Positions 1-10,240 are shown, counted from the first letter of the stretch. The stretch is DNA of 49,470 nt from Actinomycetota bacterium (GCA_009700405.1 WLMD01000002.1:1-49470), one strand, 5' to 3'. A program made the numbers and translations. The notes: generated by a model not told the origin, from the letters alone.

Positions 1-452
1 CGCAAATTAGGGCTCTCTCTCCGGAGGCAGGAATTCGCTCGAACGTTATCGTTGGTTTCCCTGGTGAAACCGAAGAGGATTATCAAGAACTTGTTGAATT
101 TGTGACTCAAGCCAATTTGGATGCTGTTGGCGTCTTTGGGTATTCAGATGAAGATAATACTGAGGCGCTTGTGTTGGAAAATAAAGTAGATCCTGAATTA
201 ATTCGCCATCGCGTAGATGCCTTATCAACCTTAGTTGATGAATTAGTGAGCGAGCGAGCATCCGCACGCATTGGAGAAGAAGTCACTGTACTTATTGAAG
301 ATTTTGAGCTTCAAGAGGGCAGAGCGGCCCATCAAGGTCCAGAAGTTGACGGAACCACTTCATTTATCGGTACAGATTTTGTTGTTGGCCAATATGTCCA
401 GGCCCGCATTGTTGACTCTATGGGAGCCGATTTGATTGCACAGCCTTTATGA
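1..452 (+). CDS. rimO: Ribosomal protein S12 methylthiotransferase RimO, C-terminal part (truncated by window start)
   Basis: Frame open from base 3: [55 protein letters not shown]..., then a TRAM-like C-terminus. Confidence 0.9.
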   Translation, partial: QIRALSPEAGIRSNVIVGFPGETEEDYQELVEFVTQANLDAVGVFGYSDEDNTEALVLENKVDPELIRHRVDALSTLVDELVSERASARIGEEVTVLIEDFELQEGRAAHQGPEVDGTTSFIGTDFVVGQYVQARIVDSMGADLIAQPL

Positions 453-997
453 GGCGTCCATCGGAATTAAATCTTCCTAATTCAATTACAATTCTTAGGA
501 TTCTGGCTCTTCCTCTATGTGCCTACGCGCTTTTTCGAAATGGGGGAGATGACTACACATGGAGAGTCATTGCTTGGTGGCTCTTCTTCCTAGTTGGTCT
601 GACAGATATGTTGGATGGCAAACTTGCTAGAAGTAGAAACAGTGTCACTGAATTTGGAAAACTTCTTGACCCTATTGCAGATAAGGCTTTTATAGGTACC
701 GCATTAATTGGACTTTCAATGTTGGGCCGCATGCCTTGGTGGATTACCGGGATTATTCTTTTTAGAGAAGTCGGAATCACGATTTATAGGTTTGCAGTAA
801 TTCGCAAAGGAGTTATTCCTGCAAATCGTGGTGGAAAGATTAAGGCGGCGATGCAAGGTTTTGGAGTCGGATTTTATGTTATGCCACTTTCGGCTTCACT
901 CTATATTTTTCGTGACTTATTCATGTATGCCACAGTTGCTCTAACGCTGGCCACTGGCGCTGCCTATATATTTGAATCGCGTAAAGCTAAACTCTGA
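449..997 (+). CDS. pgsA: CDP-diacylglycerol--glycerol-3-phosphate 3-phosphatidyltransferase
   Basis: CDP-alcohol phosphatidyltransferase motif DMLDGKLARSRNSVTEFGKLLDPIADK; 4-nt overlap with rimO. Confidence 0.92.
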   Translation: MRRPSELNLPNSITILRILALPLCAYALFRNGGDDYTWRVIAWWLFFLVGLTDMLDGKLARSRNSVTEFGKLLDPIADKAFIGTALIGLSMLGRMPWWITGIILFREVGITIYRFAVIRKGVIPANRGGKIKAAMQGFGVGFYVMPLSASLYIFRDLFMYATVALTLATGAAYIFESRKAKL

Positions 998-1000
998 TCC

Positions 1001-1483
1001 ATGAATACTCAATCAGCGGCTAGCTCGATCGTTGACGTATTACGCAGCCGCGGCGAGAAATTATCTGTAGCGGAATCTCTCACAGGCGGCGGATTGGCAT
1101 CGGCCATCACTGCGGTGCCAGGTGCTTCAGATATCTTTCTCGGCGGGATAGTGGCCTATAGCAATTCACTCAAGGAATCTCTCTTAGGCGTTCCCTCCCA
1201 AGACATTGAGCAATTCGGCGTTGTAAGCCAAGAGGTAGCGGCTGCGATGGCCGAGGGCGCTCTTCACACTTTGGGTACTCAATGGGCGATCTCCACCACT
1301 GGTGTTGCAGGACCCGGCTCCCATGAGGGAGTCCCTGCTGGGCATGTATGGATAGCAATTTGTGGCCCCGTGAGGCAAACGTACTTTTTTGATTTACCAG
1401 GTGGGCGCGAAGAGGTGCGAAATGCCGCTATTTCCAGCGCATTAACCGCTTTTTCGCGTATCCTTACCACCCTAGGGAATTAG
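1001..1483 (+). CDS. CinA C-terminal family protein (nicotinamide-nucleotide amidohydrolase)
   Basis: LSVAESLTGGGLASAITAVPGASDIFLGGIVAYSNSLK...VSTTGVAGPGSHEGVPAGHVWIA-type CinA-C motifs. Confidence 0.9.
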   Translation: MNTQSAASSIVDVLRSRGEKLSVAESLTGGGLASAITAVPGASDIFLGGIVAYSNSLKESLLGVPSQDIEQFGVVSQEVAAAMAEGALHTLGTQWAISTTGVAGPGSHEGVPAGHVWIAICGPVRQTYFFDLPGGREEVRNAAISSALTAFSRILTTLGN

Positions 1484-1525
1484 ACACCGAGAAGAATCAC
1501 TCAGTCGCAGAAGGGCGGGAATCGA

Positions 1526-1792
1526 ATGTCGCTATTGCGTACACATATTGGTCACGCCCTGCGTGCTGCTCGAACAAGTCAAGGTCGCACTCTTCGTAGT
1601 GTTGCCCGTGATGCCCGGGTTTCTTTAGGTTATTTATCTGAAGTAGAGCGAGGCCAGAAAGAAGCATCATCAGAGTTACTTAACTCAATCGCTGCTGCAT
1701 TGGGTTTATCTTTATCAACTGTCATTTCTGATGTGGCGCACGAACTCAACTCACGAGAAGCCGTCAAACTCACTGTTGTTGACGCTGCTTAA
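1526..1792 (+). CDS. XRE-family HTH regulator, ClgR/PopR-like
   Basis: [53 protein letters not shown]; located between cinA and recA as in other Actinobacteria. Confidence 0.85.
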   Translation: MSLLRTHIGHALRAARTSQGRTLRSVARDARVSLGYLSEVERGQKEASSELLNSIAAALGLSLSTVISDVAHELNSREAVKLTVVDAA

Positions 1793-1797
1793 AAAGA

Positions 1798-2289
1798 GTG
1801 TCATTAACTGATAATTCGTCATACCGTCGCACCCGTACTGCAATTTTAGAAGGCGCTAAATCCCTGATTGCTGAACGCGGTATACGCGCAACAACAATGA
1901 TTGATATTGCTGATAGGTCAGAAGTTTCTCGTGCAACGCTCTATAACCATTTTCGCGATAAAGGCACCGTCTTACGTGGAGTCATAGAGTCTGAAACGCA
2001 GCGACTATGCGCACTCATTGCCCAGTCTCCAGATCTCACCCAACCTTCAATCGAGATTTCTCATGATGGCGCCTTAGCAATGGTGCGAAATTCTGAACCA
2101 GAAATTTTGGCCCGATTGGTAAGCACCCAGTCAGACCCTTTATGGCAGATGGTCGAGGAGTCCTTGAAGAGCGCCCTGGGCAGTCAGATTCAGGCGCAGT
2201 TGGCCATGCGCTGGCTCATAGGGCAGGTTTTTGCGCCCCTTACGCAGGCTCAGAGCCACGAACAAGCGCTCGCCATAAAAGCGCGCTAG
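1798..2289 (+). CDS. TetR/AcrR-family transcriptional regulator
   Basis: N-terminal HTH RRTRTAILEGAKSLIAERGIRATTMIDIADRSEVSRATLYNHFRDKGTVL. Confidence 0.85.
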   Translation: MSLTDNSSYRRTRTAILEGAKSLIAERGIRATTMIDIADRSEVSRATLYNHFRDKGTVLRGVIESETQRLCALIAQSPDLTQPSIEISHDGALAMVRNSEPEILARLVSTQSDPLWQMVEESLKSALGSQIQAQLAMRWLIGQVFAPLTQAQSHEQALAIKAR

Positions 2290-2359
2290 CCGGGCTAATT
2301 AACCAGAAGTAAGCCAAGAGGTAAGCAATTCGGCGTGTCGCCTCGTTAAGCTCGCCTTC

Positions 2360-2371
2360 GAACAGGTGTTC
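2360..2371. promoter_or_regulatory. LexA/SOS box (GAACAGGTGTTC)
   Basis: Matches the Gram-positive/actinobacterial SOS box core GAAC-N4-GTTC, upstream of recA. Confidence 0.8.
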
Positions 2372-2432
2372 GTATACCCTGTTCCTACCCAACCAGAGCG
2401 GTTTCCACGACCCAGGCCCAGAGCCTGTTCCC

Positions 2433-2455
2433 CCGTCAGTGGCCTTCCGTACCTT
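2433..2455 (+). promoter_or_regulatory. RecA-NDp/PafBC-type DNA-damage promoter
   Basis: CCGTCAGTG-N8-TACCTT against the consensus TTGTCRGTG-N8-TANNNT; about 50 bp upstream of the recA start. Confidence 0.65.
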
Positions 2456-2503
2456 CTGGACCGTACCTAACGCCAATAGAGGCGTTTGATTGAAAGGAAA
2501 AAA

Positions 2504-3589
2504 GTGGCTACTGATAAATCTGCTGATAAAGCAAGTGAAAAAGCTGGCAACGATCGCACCAAAGCCCTAGACACTGCCCTTGCCCAAATTGAACGTCAAT
2601 TCGGAAAAGGTGCGGTCATGAAGATGGGAGAGCGAGGAACGCAACTCGTTGAAGTAATTCCCACCGGGTCAATTAGTCTTGATATCGCCTTAGGAATTGG
2701 CGGATTACCACGTGGACGTATCGTAGAAATCTACGGTCCAGAATCTTCAGGTAAGACAACTCTTGCCCTCCATGCAATCGCCAATGCGCAACGCGCAGGT
2801 GGCATCGCAGCATTTATCGATGCAGAGCATGCATTTGATGCAGAGTATGCAAAGAAACTCGGCGTAGACATTGACGCACTTTTAGTTTCCCAACCAGATA
2901 CTGGCGAACAAGCACTTGAAATTATGGATATGTTGATTCGCTCTGGCGCTCTGGACATAGTTGTAGTCGACTCTGTCGCAGCACTTGTTCCTCGCGCAGA
3001 AATTGAAGGCGAGATGGGTGATTCCCATATGGGCCTACAGGCACGTTTGATGTCGCAAGCTCTTCGTAAAATTACTGGTGCCCTTCATCAATCAAAAACC
3101 ACCGCCATCTTTATCAATCAGTTGCGCGAAAAAATTGGTGTTTTCTTTGGCTCGCCAGAGACCACAACTGGTGGAAAGGCGTTGAAGTTTTACGCTTCTA
3201 TTCGCCTAGATATTCGCCGCATCGAAACTTTGAAAGATGGTCAAGATGCAGTCGGAAACCGCACACGCGTAAAGGTTGTTAAGAACAAAATGGCTCCACC
3301 ATTTAAACAAGCAGAGTTCGACATTCTCTACGGTGTTGGAATCTCTCGTGAAGGTTCTCTCCTAGATATTGGTGTCGATATTGGAATCGTGAAGAAATCT
3401 GGTTCCTGGTACACCTATGAAGGAGATCAACTTGGACAAGGAAAGGAAAATTCTAGAAACTTCCTTCTAGATAATCCTGATCTAGCCAACGACATCGAAA
3501 CTCGTATTCGTGCGCACTTTGTACCAACGCCTATTGATCCTGCCCTCATTGCTGCAGTTGATGAGGCAACCGCTGAGGTTGACTTCTAA
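2504..3589 (+). CDS. recA: Recombinase RecA (probable GTG start at 2504; the ORF extends to a TTG at 2486)
   Basis: [13 protein letters not shown]..., [59 protein letters not shown] ribosome-binding site before GTG. Confidence 0.97.
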   Translation: MATDKSADKASEKAGNDRTKALDTALAQIERQFGKGAVMKMGERGTQLVEVIPTGSISLDIALGIGGLPRGRIVEIYGPESSGKTTLALHAIANAQRAGGIAAFIDAEHAFDAEYAKKLGVDIDALLVSQPDTGEQALEIMDMLIRSGALDIVVVDSVAALVPRAEIEGEMGDSHMGLQARLMSQALRKITGALHQSKTTAIFINQLREKIGVFFGSPETTTGGKALKFYASIRLDIRRIETLKDGQDAVGNRTRVKVVKNKMAPPFKQAEFDILYGVGISREGSLLDIGVDIGIVKKSGSWYTYEGDQLGQGKENSRNFLLDNPDLANDIETRIRAHFVPTPIDPALIAAVDEATAEVDF

Positions 3590-4074
3590 TTTCAACTGCC
3601 CAGATTGACGAAAGCTCCGACCCCTACTCTCTCGCTCAAACGATTGCGTTGATTGCACTCGCACCTCGAGCCAAGAGTAGGGGGGAGCTCTTCGACCACC
3701 TTAAGAAGCGCGGTACAACCGAAGATGTTGCTAATGCCGTGCTCTTTCGATTGCAAGAACAAGGCTTTATCAACGATGAAGAATTTGCTAGGGCCTGGAG
3801 TGAATCGCGCCAACGTGCAAAGAAATTATCTAAGCGAACTATCGCCACTGAACTTCGAGGCAAAGGCGTTTCATCTGAGATTATCGATCTCGTTACCTCT
3901 GAGATCAATCAAGATGATGAACACGCTATAGCCCTTGAATTAGCCACTAGAAAGTACCGTTCAATCGCTCATTTAGAATCAGAAGTTATTCGCAGGCGTA
4001 TTCATGGGGCCATGGCACGACGAGGCTTTTCATCGAGCACAATCAACGCAGTTATGCGGGAGATCGGCATTTAA
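3589..4074 (+). CDS. recX: Regulatory protein RecX (start uncertain: ATT 3589 or TTG 3649)
   Basis: DPYSLAQTIALIALAPRAKSRGELFDHLKKRGTTEDVANAVLFRLQEQGFINDEEFARAW; immediately follows recA. Confidence 0.88.
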   Translation: MSTAQIDESSDPYSLAQTIALIALAPRAKSRGELFDHLKKRGTTEDVANAVLFRLQEQGFINDEEFARAWSESRQRAKKLSKRTIATELRGKGVSSEIIDLVTSEINQDDEHAIALELATRKYRSIAHLESEVIRRRIHGAMARRGFSSSTINAVMREIGI

Positions 4075-4096
4075 TTTCTCCCACTAGAATTCATCC

Positions 4097-5524
4097 ATGA
4101 GTCGCACCTACACCGTAGAAACATATGGCTGTCAGATGAATGTGCACGACTCCGAAAGAATTGCAGGACTCTTAGATGAGGCAGGCTTTACTCCTGCAAT
4201 CGCTGGCGAACAAGCAGATATCGTGGTTTTCAATACCTGTGCAGTACGTGAAAATGCTGACAATAAGCTCTACGGAAATCTAAGTTTTCTTGCTCCTGTA
4301 AAGAAACTCAATCCCCATATGCAGATTGCAGTAGGTGGGTGTTTGGCTCAGAAAGACCAAGCAACAATCCTGCGCAAGGCGCCGTATGTTGATGTTGTTT
4401 TTGGTACTCACAATGTCGGTTCTCTACCCGTTCTCCTTGAGAGAGCTCGGATAGAGGAAGAGTCGCAGATAGAGATTCTCGAATCACTGGAGCATTTTCC
4501 TTCCACACTTCCTGCTCGACGATTTTCGGCATTCTCTGCTTGGGTTTCAGTCTCAGTCGGTTGTAACAACACCTGTACTTTCTGCATCGTCCCGACTTTA
4601 CGAGGAATAGAAAAGGATCGACCAGCAACGGACATCATGCGAGAGGTTCGAACCTTGGTAGATCAAGGAGTTATCGAAATAACTTTGCTGGGTCAAAATG
4701 TAAACGCCTATGGAGTCGATTTTGGAGATCGCGAAGCTTTCGCAAAATTAGTGCGAGAGTGCGGAAAAGTAGATGGACTCGAGCGAGTGCGTTTCATGTC
4801 TCCGCACCCGCGCGATTTCACCGATGATGTGATTGATGCAATGGCTCAGACACCTAATGCCATGCCTCACCTACATATGCCTTTGCAATCTGGCTCCAAC
4901 CGAATATTGCAAAATATGCGCCGTTCCTATCGGACCGATAGATATTTGGGAATTATTGAAAGAGTGCGCGCGGCAATCCCCAATTCACAAATCACGACAG
5001 ACATCATTGTGGGATTTCCTGGAGAAACAGAGAAAGATTTTCAAGACACATTGGATCTATGCACCCAAGCGCGCTTTAGCGCTGCATACACATATCAATA
5101 CTCCAAGCGCCCGGGCACGCCTGCCGCAACGATGCCAGATCAAGTGAGCGCAGAAGTTGTTGGCGAGCGATACACCAGGCTTCATGCCCATCAAGAGAAG
5201 CTTTCTCATTCGGTAAATCGAGAAGCAATTGGCAAAACCATGCAGGTCCTTGTTACCGAGCATGAAGGACGTCGAGATGTAGCTCGCGCTCGAATGTCGG
5301 GACGCACGGAGGATTTCCGCTTGGCACATTTCTCTTTTGATGCAGAAAATCTTGCTCGCCCTGGTGATGTAGTAACGGTTGAAATTACCGATGCTGCTCC
5401 ACATTTCTTATCGGGAGATGGTGGATTTGTTCGACGCACTCGTGGGGGAGATGCTCACGAATCCTTAACTGCCGAACGCGCAGTTGCCCCATTACTACTT
5501 GGGATGCCGACCGTCCGCTCGTGA
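4097..5524 (+). CDS. miaB: tRNA-2-methylthio-N6-dimethylallyladenosine synthase MiaB
   Basis: [22 protein letters not shown]; radical-SAM [12 protein letters not shown]-terminal TRAM region. Confidence 0.96.
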   Translation: MSRTYTVETYGCQMNVHDSERIAGLLDEAGFTPAIAGEQADIVVFNTCAVRENADNKLYGNLSFLAPVKKLNPHMQIAVGGCLAQKDQATILRKAPYVDVVFGTHNVGSLPVLLERARIEEESQIEILESLEHFPSTLPARRFSAFSAWVSVSVGCNNTCTFCIVPTLRGIEKDRPATDIMREVRTLVDQGVIEITLLGQNVNAYGVDFGDREAFAKLVRECGKVDGLERVRFMSPHPRDFTDDVIDAMAQTPNAMPHLHMPLQSGSNRILQNMRRSYRTDRYLGIIERVRAAIPNSQITTDIIVGFPGETEKDFQDTLDLCTQARFSAAYTYQYSKRPGTPAATMPDQVSAEVVGERYTRLHAHQEKLSHSVNREAIGKTMQVLVTEHEGRRDVARARMSGRTEDFRLAHFSFDAENLARPGDVVTVEITDAAPHFLSGDGGFVRRTRGGDAHESLTAERAVAPLLLGMPTVRS

Positions 5525-6441
5525 GTGTTTATGTAATCTGTGGAGCCACGGCAACCGGCAAGAGCGATCTTGCTGTTGTACTTGCACAGACAGTGGACGC
5601 CGAAATCATCAACGCAGATTCGATGCAACTCTATCGAGGTATGGATATTGGTACGGCAAAACTTTCGCTAGATGAACGTGGTGGAATACCTCATCACTTG
5701 CTTGATGTTTTAGATGTCACTCAAGATGCAAGCGTTGCTTGGTATCAACACACGGCAAGAGATTTGATTACCGACATTGAACTCCGGGGAAAGAACGTTG
5801 TAATTGTTGGCGGAACAGGCTTGTATATCAAAGCAATTTTGGATGACTTAAATTTCCCGGATACAGACCCGACGGTCCGCACCTCACTCAATGAATTGGC
5901 AGAGAAGATTGGCGCACCTGCAATGTTTGAGAAGTTGCAAAAGCTCGACCCTGCCGCGGCACTTGCCATTGATAAAGAGAATCTGCGCCGAGTAATCCGT
6001 GCGCTAGAGGTAATTGAAATTACAGGCAAACCTTTCACGGCTAACCTCCCACGTAAAGAGAGCACAAAATATCCATTGGCTCGTCAATTTGGTTTGGTCA
6101 TGGATCGACCTACTTTGGCAACTCGGATCGCAGATCGAGTAGATCGGATGTGGGACTTGGGTCTTGAAGCGGAGACTGATTCTTTAATTGAAGCGGGAAT
6201 TAAACAAGGACGTACCGCGCAATTAGCTCTTGGATATGCCCAGATTTTGAAATCGAGAGCGGGGATTTTTACTCCTGATGAAGCACGAGAAGATACCAAG
6301 CGAGCAACTCGCCAATATGCCCGCAGGCAAGAGACGTGGTTTTCGCGCGACCCTCGTATTCAATGGATTTCTCCCAGCATGCCACGCCTAGAGAGCGTTA
6401 TGGAGCTTTTATCAAAACCTGCCCCCAGGGTTAGCGACTAA
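5521..6441 (+). CDS. miaA: tRNA dimethylallyltransferase
   Basis: [16 protein letters not shown]...[28 protein letters not shown]; overlaps the miaB stop by 4 nt. Confidence 0.95.
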   Translation: MSVYVICGATATGKSDLAVVLAQTVDAEIINADSMQLYRGMDIGTAKLSLDERGGIPHHLLDVLDVTQDASVAWYQHTARDLITDIELRGKNVVIVGGTGLYIKAILDDLNFPDTDPTVRTSLNELAEKIGAPAMFEKLQKLDPAAALAIDKENLRRVIRALEVIEITGKPFTANLPRKESTKYPLARQFGLVMDRPTLATRIADRVDRMWDLGLEAETDSLIEAGIKQGRTAQLALGYAQILKSRAGIFTPDEAREDTKRATRQYARRQETWFSRDPRIQWISPSMPRLESVMELLSKPAPRVSD

Positions 6442-6453
6442 ACTTAGATTTCA

Positions 6454-7284
6454 ATGACTACTTCACCTGCAATCCTTGCTACATATGGACATGGCACAGA
6501 GAATGACTTTGTCATCATTTTTGACCCACTCGAGGAATTATCAGTTACAACATCTGAATGTGCATCCATTTGCAATAGAGAAACAGGCATCGGAGCAGAT
6601 GGCCTAATTCGCATCACGCGACCCGATGGCAAATGGTTTATGGACTACCGCAACGCAGATGGTTCGATTGCTGAAATGTGCGGCAACGGAATTCGGGTGA
6701 TGGCCAGGTATCTAGTGGAGCGCGGCCATCAGCCTGAGGGAATTTTCGCGATTAATACTCGAGATGGTCTTAAGCATTTGCGAGTTCCGGCCACTGGCGA
6801 CATCACCGTCAACATGGGACAACTCACTAATGAAGATGAGGAAATTACTGCCTTCGCGAATGGTCATACGTGGAACGGGTACAACATAAGTATTGGTAAT
6901 CCTCATGCCGTTGTCTTTGTTGAATCGGTGGATGGGATTGGGAAATTTTCAGAACCGCCAATTGTTCGTCCAATGGAGTCCTACCCTGAAGGCGTAAATG
7001 TTGAGTTTGTAGAGTTCCTTGAAGGAAATGAACTCAAGATGCGCGTATACGAGAGAGGCGTTGGCGAAACGCAATCATGCGGTACGGGCACATGTGCAGT
7101 TGCTTTAGCTGCAACGCTCAAACGCGGAGATCGCCTTCCTGCCACCTGGGTTATTTATCCTCCGGGTGGTCGTCTTGAAGTTGCGATTGATGGACATTCC
7201 AACGCCACTCTTACTGGTCCCGCGGTCTTGATTCGCGAAGTTGATTTGACTCCCTATTTACGCAGGCCTGAGGTGAGTAAGTGA
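6454..7284 (+). CDS. dapF: Diaminopimelate epimerase
   Basis: MDYRNADGSIAEMCGNGIRVMARYL and ERGVGETQSCGTGTCAVA catalytic Cys motifs. Confidence 0.96.
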   Translation: MTTSPAILATYGHGTENDFVIIFDPLEELSVTTSECASICNRETGIGADGLIRITRPDGKWFMDYRNADGSIAEMCGNGIRVMARYLVERGHQPEGIFAINTRDGLKHLRVPATGDITVNMGQLTNEDEEITAFANGHTWNGYNISIGNPHAVVFVESVDGIGKFSEPPIVRPMESYPEGVNVEFVEFLEGNELKMRVYERGVGETQSCGTGTCAVALAATLKRGDRLPATWVIYPPGGRLEVAIDGHSNATLTGPAVLIREVDLTPYLRRPEVSK

Positions 7285-8744
7285 GTAAGCGCGAACGTGA
7301 GAGTGACGATGAGTTTGAAGCCCTTCTGCGCGAAAGCGCGCGAGTTGCCGCCGACTTTGATTCTGGAGAAGAAATAGATGAAGACGCTCAGGATGTTTTA
7401 GCTGAGAGGCACGCGCTTCGCCGTGTGCAAGGATTTTCCACGGAATTGCAAGATATTTCCTCAGCAGAGTATCGCCAACTGCAATTAGAGCGTGTAGTGC
7501 TCGTTGGTGTTTGGACAGAGGGAACATCATTGATGGCAGAAAACTCTCTTGCGGAATTGAGGGCTTTAGCTGAAACCGCCGGCTCGGAAGTTTTGGATGC
7601 ACTGATTCAGCGACGCGATAAACCAGATCCTGCTACGTATATTGGTTCTGGAAAAGTTGCTGAACTTCGTCAAGTAGTCGTTTCCACTGGAGCTGACACA
7701 GTGATTTGCGATGGAGAGCTCTCACCATCTCAATTGCGCCAACTCGAAGAAAAGCTTAAAGTGAAAGTAGTTGATCGCACGGCACTCATTTTGGATATCT
7801 TTGCACAGCATGCAAAGAGCAAAGAGGGCAAGGCGCAAGTTGAGTTAGCGCAAATTTCGTATCTCTTGCCGCGACTTCGTGGATGGGGAGAATCTCTTTC
7901 ACGCCAGGTTGGTGGTCGAGCTGCTGGTGGTGCGGGTATTGGCGGACGCGGTCCCGGTGAAACCAAGATTGAAACTGATCGTCGACGCATTCGTGATAAG
8001 CAAAGTAAATTGAAAAAAGAGATTCTCGAAATGAAAGTCGCTCGAGATACCAAACGACAAGAGCGCCGACGATACAACATTCCATCTGTTGCGATTACTG
8101 GTTACACAAATGCTGGAAAGTCTTCCTTACTCAATAAGCTAACCGATGCTGGAGTTCTAGTAGAAAACGCTCTCTTTGCAACGTTGGATCCAACGGTGCG
8201 TCAATCACATACAAGTGACGGGCGTGTTTATACATTGACCGATACGGTTGGTTTCGTACGACACCTGCCGCATCAACTCATTGATGCTTTTAAATCAACC
8301 CTTGAAGAAGTTGCCGAAGCTGATCTTATTGTCCATGTTGTAGATGGCTCCCATGCCGACCCATTCGAGCAAATACGTGCAGTTCGTGAAGTTATCGCTG
8401 AAATTGGTGGATCAGACATCCCAGAAATTATTGCTATCAATAAAGTCGATGTTGCTGATGCGCAAGTCATTATGCAAATCTTGCGCCAAGAGCCTCATAG
8501 TTACGCATTCTCTGTTCGTACAGGATTTGGAATGGAAGGCCTGCTCCATGCCATTGAAAATACCCTTCCTCGTCTTGGCATTGAGATTGATGTAGTAATT
8601 CCTTATGACCGCGGGGATCTCATCAGCGCTATTCACGAACGTGGAGAAATTATTAGCGAGGAATACGTTGCCGAGGGCACAGCAATCCATGCCCGAGTAG
8701 ACGGTGCGCTGGCGGAAGCGATACGAGGGGTAAGCCCCAAATGA
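7281..8744 (+). CDS. hflX: GTPase HflX
   Basis: ERVVLVGVWTEG, GAGIGGRGPGETKIETDRRRI, GYTNAGKSSLLNKLT, DTVGFVRHLPHQLIDAFKSTLEE. Confidence 0.96.
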   Translation: MSKRERESDDEFEALLRESARVAADFDSGEEIDEDAQDVLAERHALRRVQGFSTELQDISSAEYRQLQLERVVLVGVWTEGTSLMAENSLAELRALAETAGSEVLDALIQRRDKPDPATYIGSGKVAELRQVVVSTGADTVICDGELSPSQLRQLEEKLKVKVVDRTALILDIFAQHAKSKEGKAQVELAQISYLLPRLRGWGESLSRQVGGRAAGGAGIGGRGPGETKIETDRRRIRDKQSKLKKEILEMKVARDTKRQERRRYNIPSVAITGYTNAGKSSLLNKLTDAGVLVENALFATLDPTVRQSHTSDGRVYTLTDTVGFVRHLPHQLIDAFKSTLEEVAEADLIVHVVDGSHADPFEQIRAVREVIAEIGGSDIPEIIAINKVDVADAQVIMQILRQEPHSYAFSVRTGFGMEGLLHAIENTLPRLGIEIDVVIPYDRGDLISAIHERGEIISEEYVAEGTAIHARVDGALAEAIRGVSPK

Positions 8745-8888
8745 GAGCAATATCGCATGGAATAAAAGCGACACGCCGAGCGTTGTAGCCACTAGTACAG
8801 CAGAAATAGGCGATTATGCGCCAGCAGTGATAGAACTGCCCCCGAAAGACCCGAGAACCATGATGACGATGAAGGCGAGGTGAATGTA

Positions 8889-9185
8889 GTGGCAACCGAC
8901 TATGACACCCCCAGAAAAACTGATGAAGAACTTCACGAAGAATCCCTAGAAGAGCTCAAGGCTCGACGCGTTGATGCACAGTCAGGCCAGGTAGATGTCG
9001 ACGAGGCTGAAGCTGCAGAGACTTTGGAACTTCCGGGTGCTGATTTATCTGGAGAAGAACTTTCAGTGCGTGTAGTCCCAAAGCAAGTGGATGAATTTGC
9101 ATGTTCTCGTTGCTTCTTGGTTCATCACATCACCCAGCTTTCAAAAGGTCAGGGCCCTACCGCTGTATGTAAAGAGTGCGCTTAA
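8889..9185 (+). CDS. DUF4193 family protein with a Cys-rich zinc-ribbon-like C-terminus (GTG start 8889 probable)
   Basis: MATDYDTPRKTDEELHEESLEELKARR...ELPGADLSGEELSVRVVPKQVDEFACSRCFLVHH...CKECA. Confidence 0.9.
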   Translation: MATDYDTPRKTDEELHEESLEELKARRVDAQSGQVDVDEAEAAETLELPGADLSGEELSVRVVPKQVDEFACSRCFLVHHITQLSKGQGPTAVCKECA

Positions 9186-9612
9186 GTTCTTCGCTTTTTC
9201 TCGAACTGACTAACCAATACGGTGTCGGATCGCGCTTGTCATTGAGGGTAATTTTCACTCCTGAGCTTTCCCAAAATCGGATTGCCAGAAATGCTGCCGG
9301 GTCTGCATCTCGCCCACGAATGAGTCGCATCTTCTCGGGAGTGAGTACCTCCACGTCGCCAATAAAATTGATATCAATATGCGCTCTATCTATGAAGAGC
9401 TCCTTAGAAGTCACAGATATTCTCATTGTTATTAACTGACGAAGATAGATAAGTAGCGCACTCAAGAGCAGAAGAGAGATGAGTCCGGCTGTGTTCCCCA
9501 TGGCGGCCCACACAGATAAGGCGAAACTGAGAAAGAGGAAGTAGACAAACCCCATCAGCCATAGGGGAGGACGGATTGCCTCTGTGAAAGGAATCTCTAC
9601 TTCACGCGCGGC
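9157..9612 (-). CDS. DUF3093 family membrane protein (start uncertain)
   Basis: EIPFTEAIRPPLWLMGFVYFLFLSFALSVWAAMGN...; convergent overlap with the DUF4193 gene. Confidence 0.75.
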   Translation of the reverse strand, partial: AAREVEIPFTEAIRPPLWLMGFVYFLFLSFALSVWAAMGNTAGLISLLLLSALLIYLRQLITMRISVTSKELFIDRAHIDINFIGDVEVLTPEKMRLIRGRDADPAAFLAIRFWESSGVKITLNDKRDPTPYWLVSSRKSEELKRTLYIQR

Positions 9613-9655
9613 CATAGGAGAGACGCTACAGGATTTCATCAAGTAACCTTGCCCC

Positions 9656-10240
9656 ATGAGTCGGATTGCAAGTACTACGCCACCAGAGGGCGCGCTTGTT
9701 CCAGCACGGCATCCCAAAGCCCCTCCGATTGGCTCACAAATCCCTTCCCATTTTGGTCACTGTTTCGGGTGCGGAGATTTACATCCGACGGGATTGCACG
9801 TCATAGCTCACGCAGGTGATGCAGCAAATCTCACGGCGCAATTTACTGTGACTAAAGATCATCAAGGTGCTCCAGGCTTAGCGCATGGAGGTTTACTTTC
9901 CTTAGCCTTTGATGAAGCGCTAGGAAAACTTATGTGGCTTATTCGCGCCCCTGCAGTTACTGCTCGCTTAGAGACGGATTTTCTTAAGCCCGTCCCTATG
10001 GGCTCCACTTTGTTCATCACGGCGCAAATTACGGGCCAAGTAAATCGAAAAGTTTATACAAGCGCAGAGGGCAGATTGAATTCTGCAGATGGACCGCTTG
10101 CAGTAAAGGCATCTGCACTTTTTGTCGTTGTACCGATGGACCATTTCTTAGATAACGCTCCCAAGGAGTACCTCGAGGAGATCTCGAAAATTCCAGAGTT
10201 GTTGGCTTTCGTCGATCCTGACTTCGAGATTAATCCCTGA
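9656..10240 (+). CDS. PaaI/hotdog-fold thioesterase family protein
   Basis: HFGHCFGCGDLHPTGLHV...HQGAPGLAHGGLLSLAFDEALGKLMW. Confidence 0.85.
   Translation: MSRIASTTPPEGALVPARHPKAPPIGSQIPSHFGHCFGCGDLHPTGLHVIAHAGDAANLTAQFTVTKDHQGAPGLAHGGLLSLAFDEALGKLMWLIRAPAVTARLETDFLKPVPMGSTLFITAQITGQVNRKVYTSAEGRLNSADGPLAVKASALFVVVPMDHFLDNAPKEYLEEISKIPELLAFVDPDFEINP

Noticed and set aside
46-267. Antisense ORF opposite rimO
   Set aside because: Shadow ORF on the strand opposite a well-supported gene, with no recognisable domain; the same applies to most ORFs of 60-130 aa nested inside assigned genes.
8745-8888. Possible small RNA or extra gene between hflX and the DUF4193 gene
   Set aside because: No convincing ORF, terminator or strong hairpin; it more probably holds the DUF4193 promoter.
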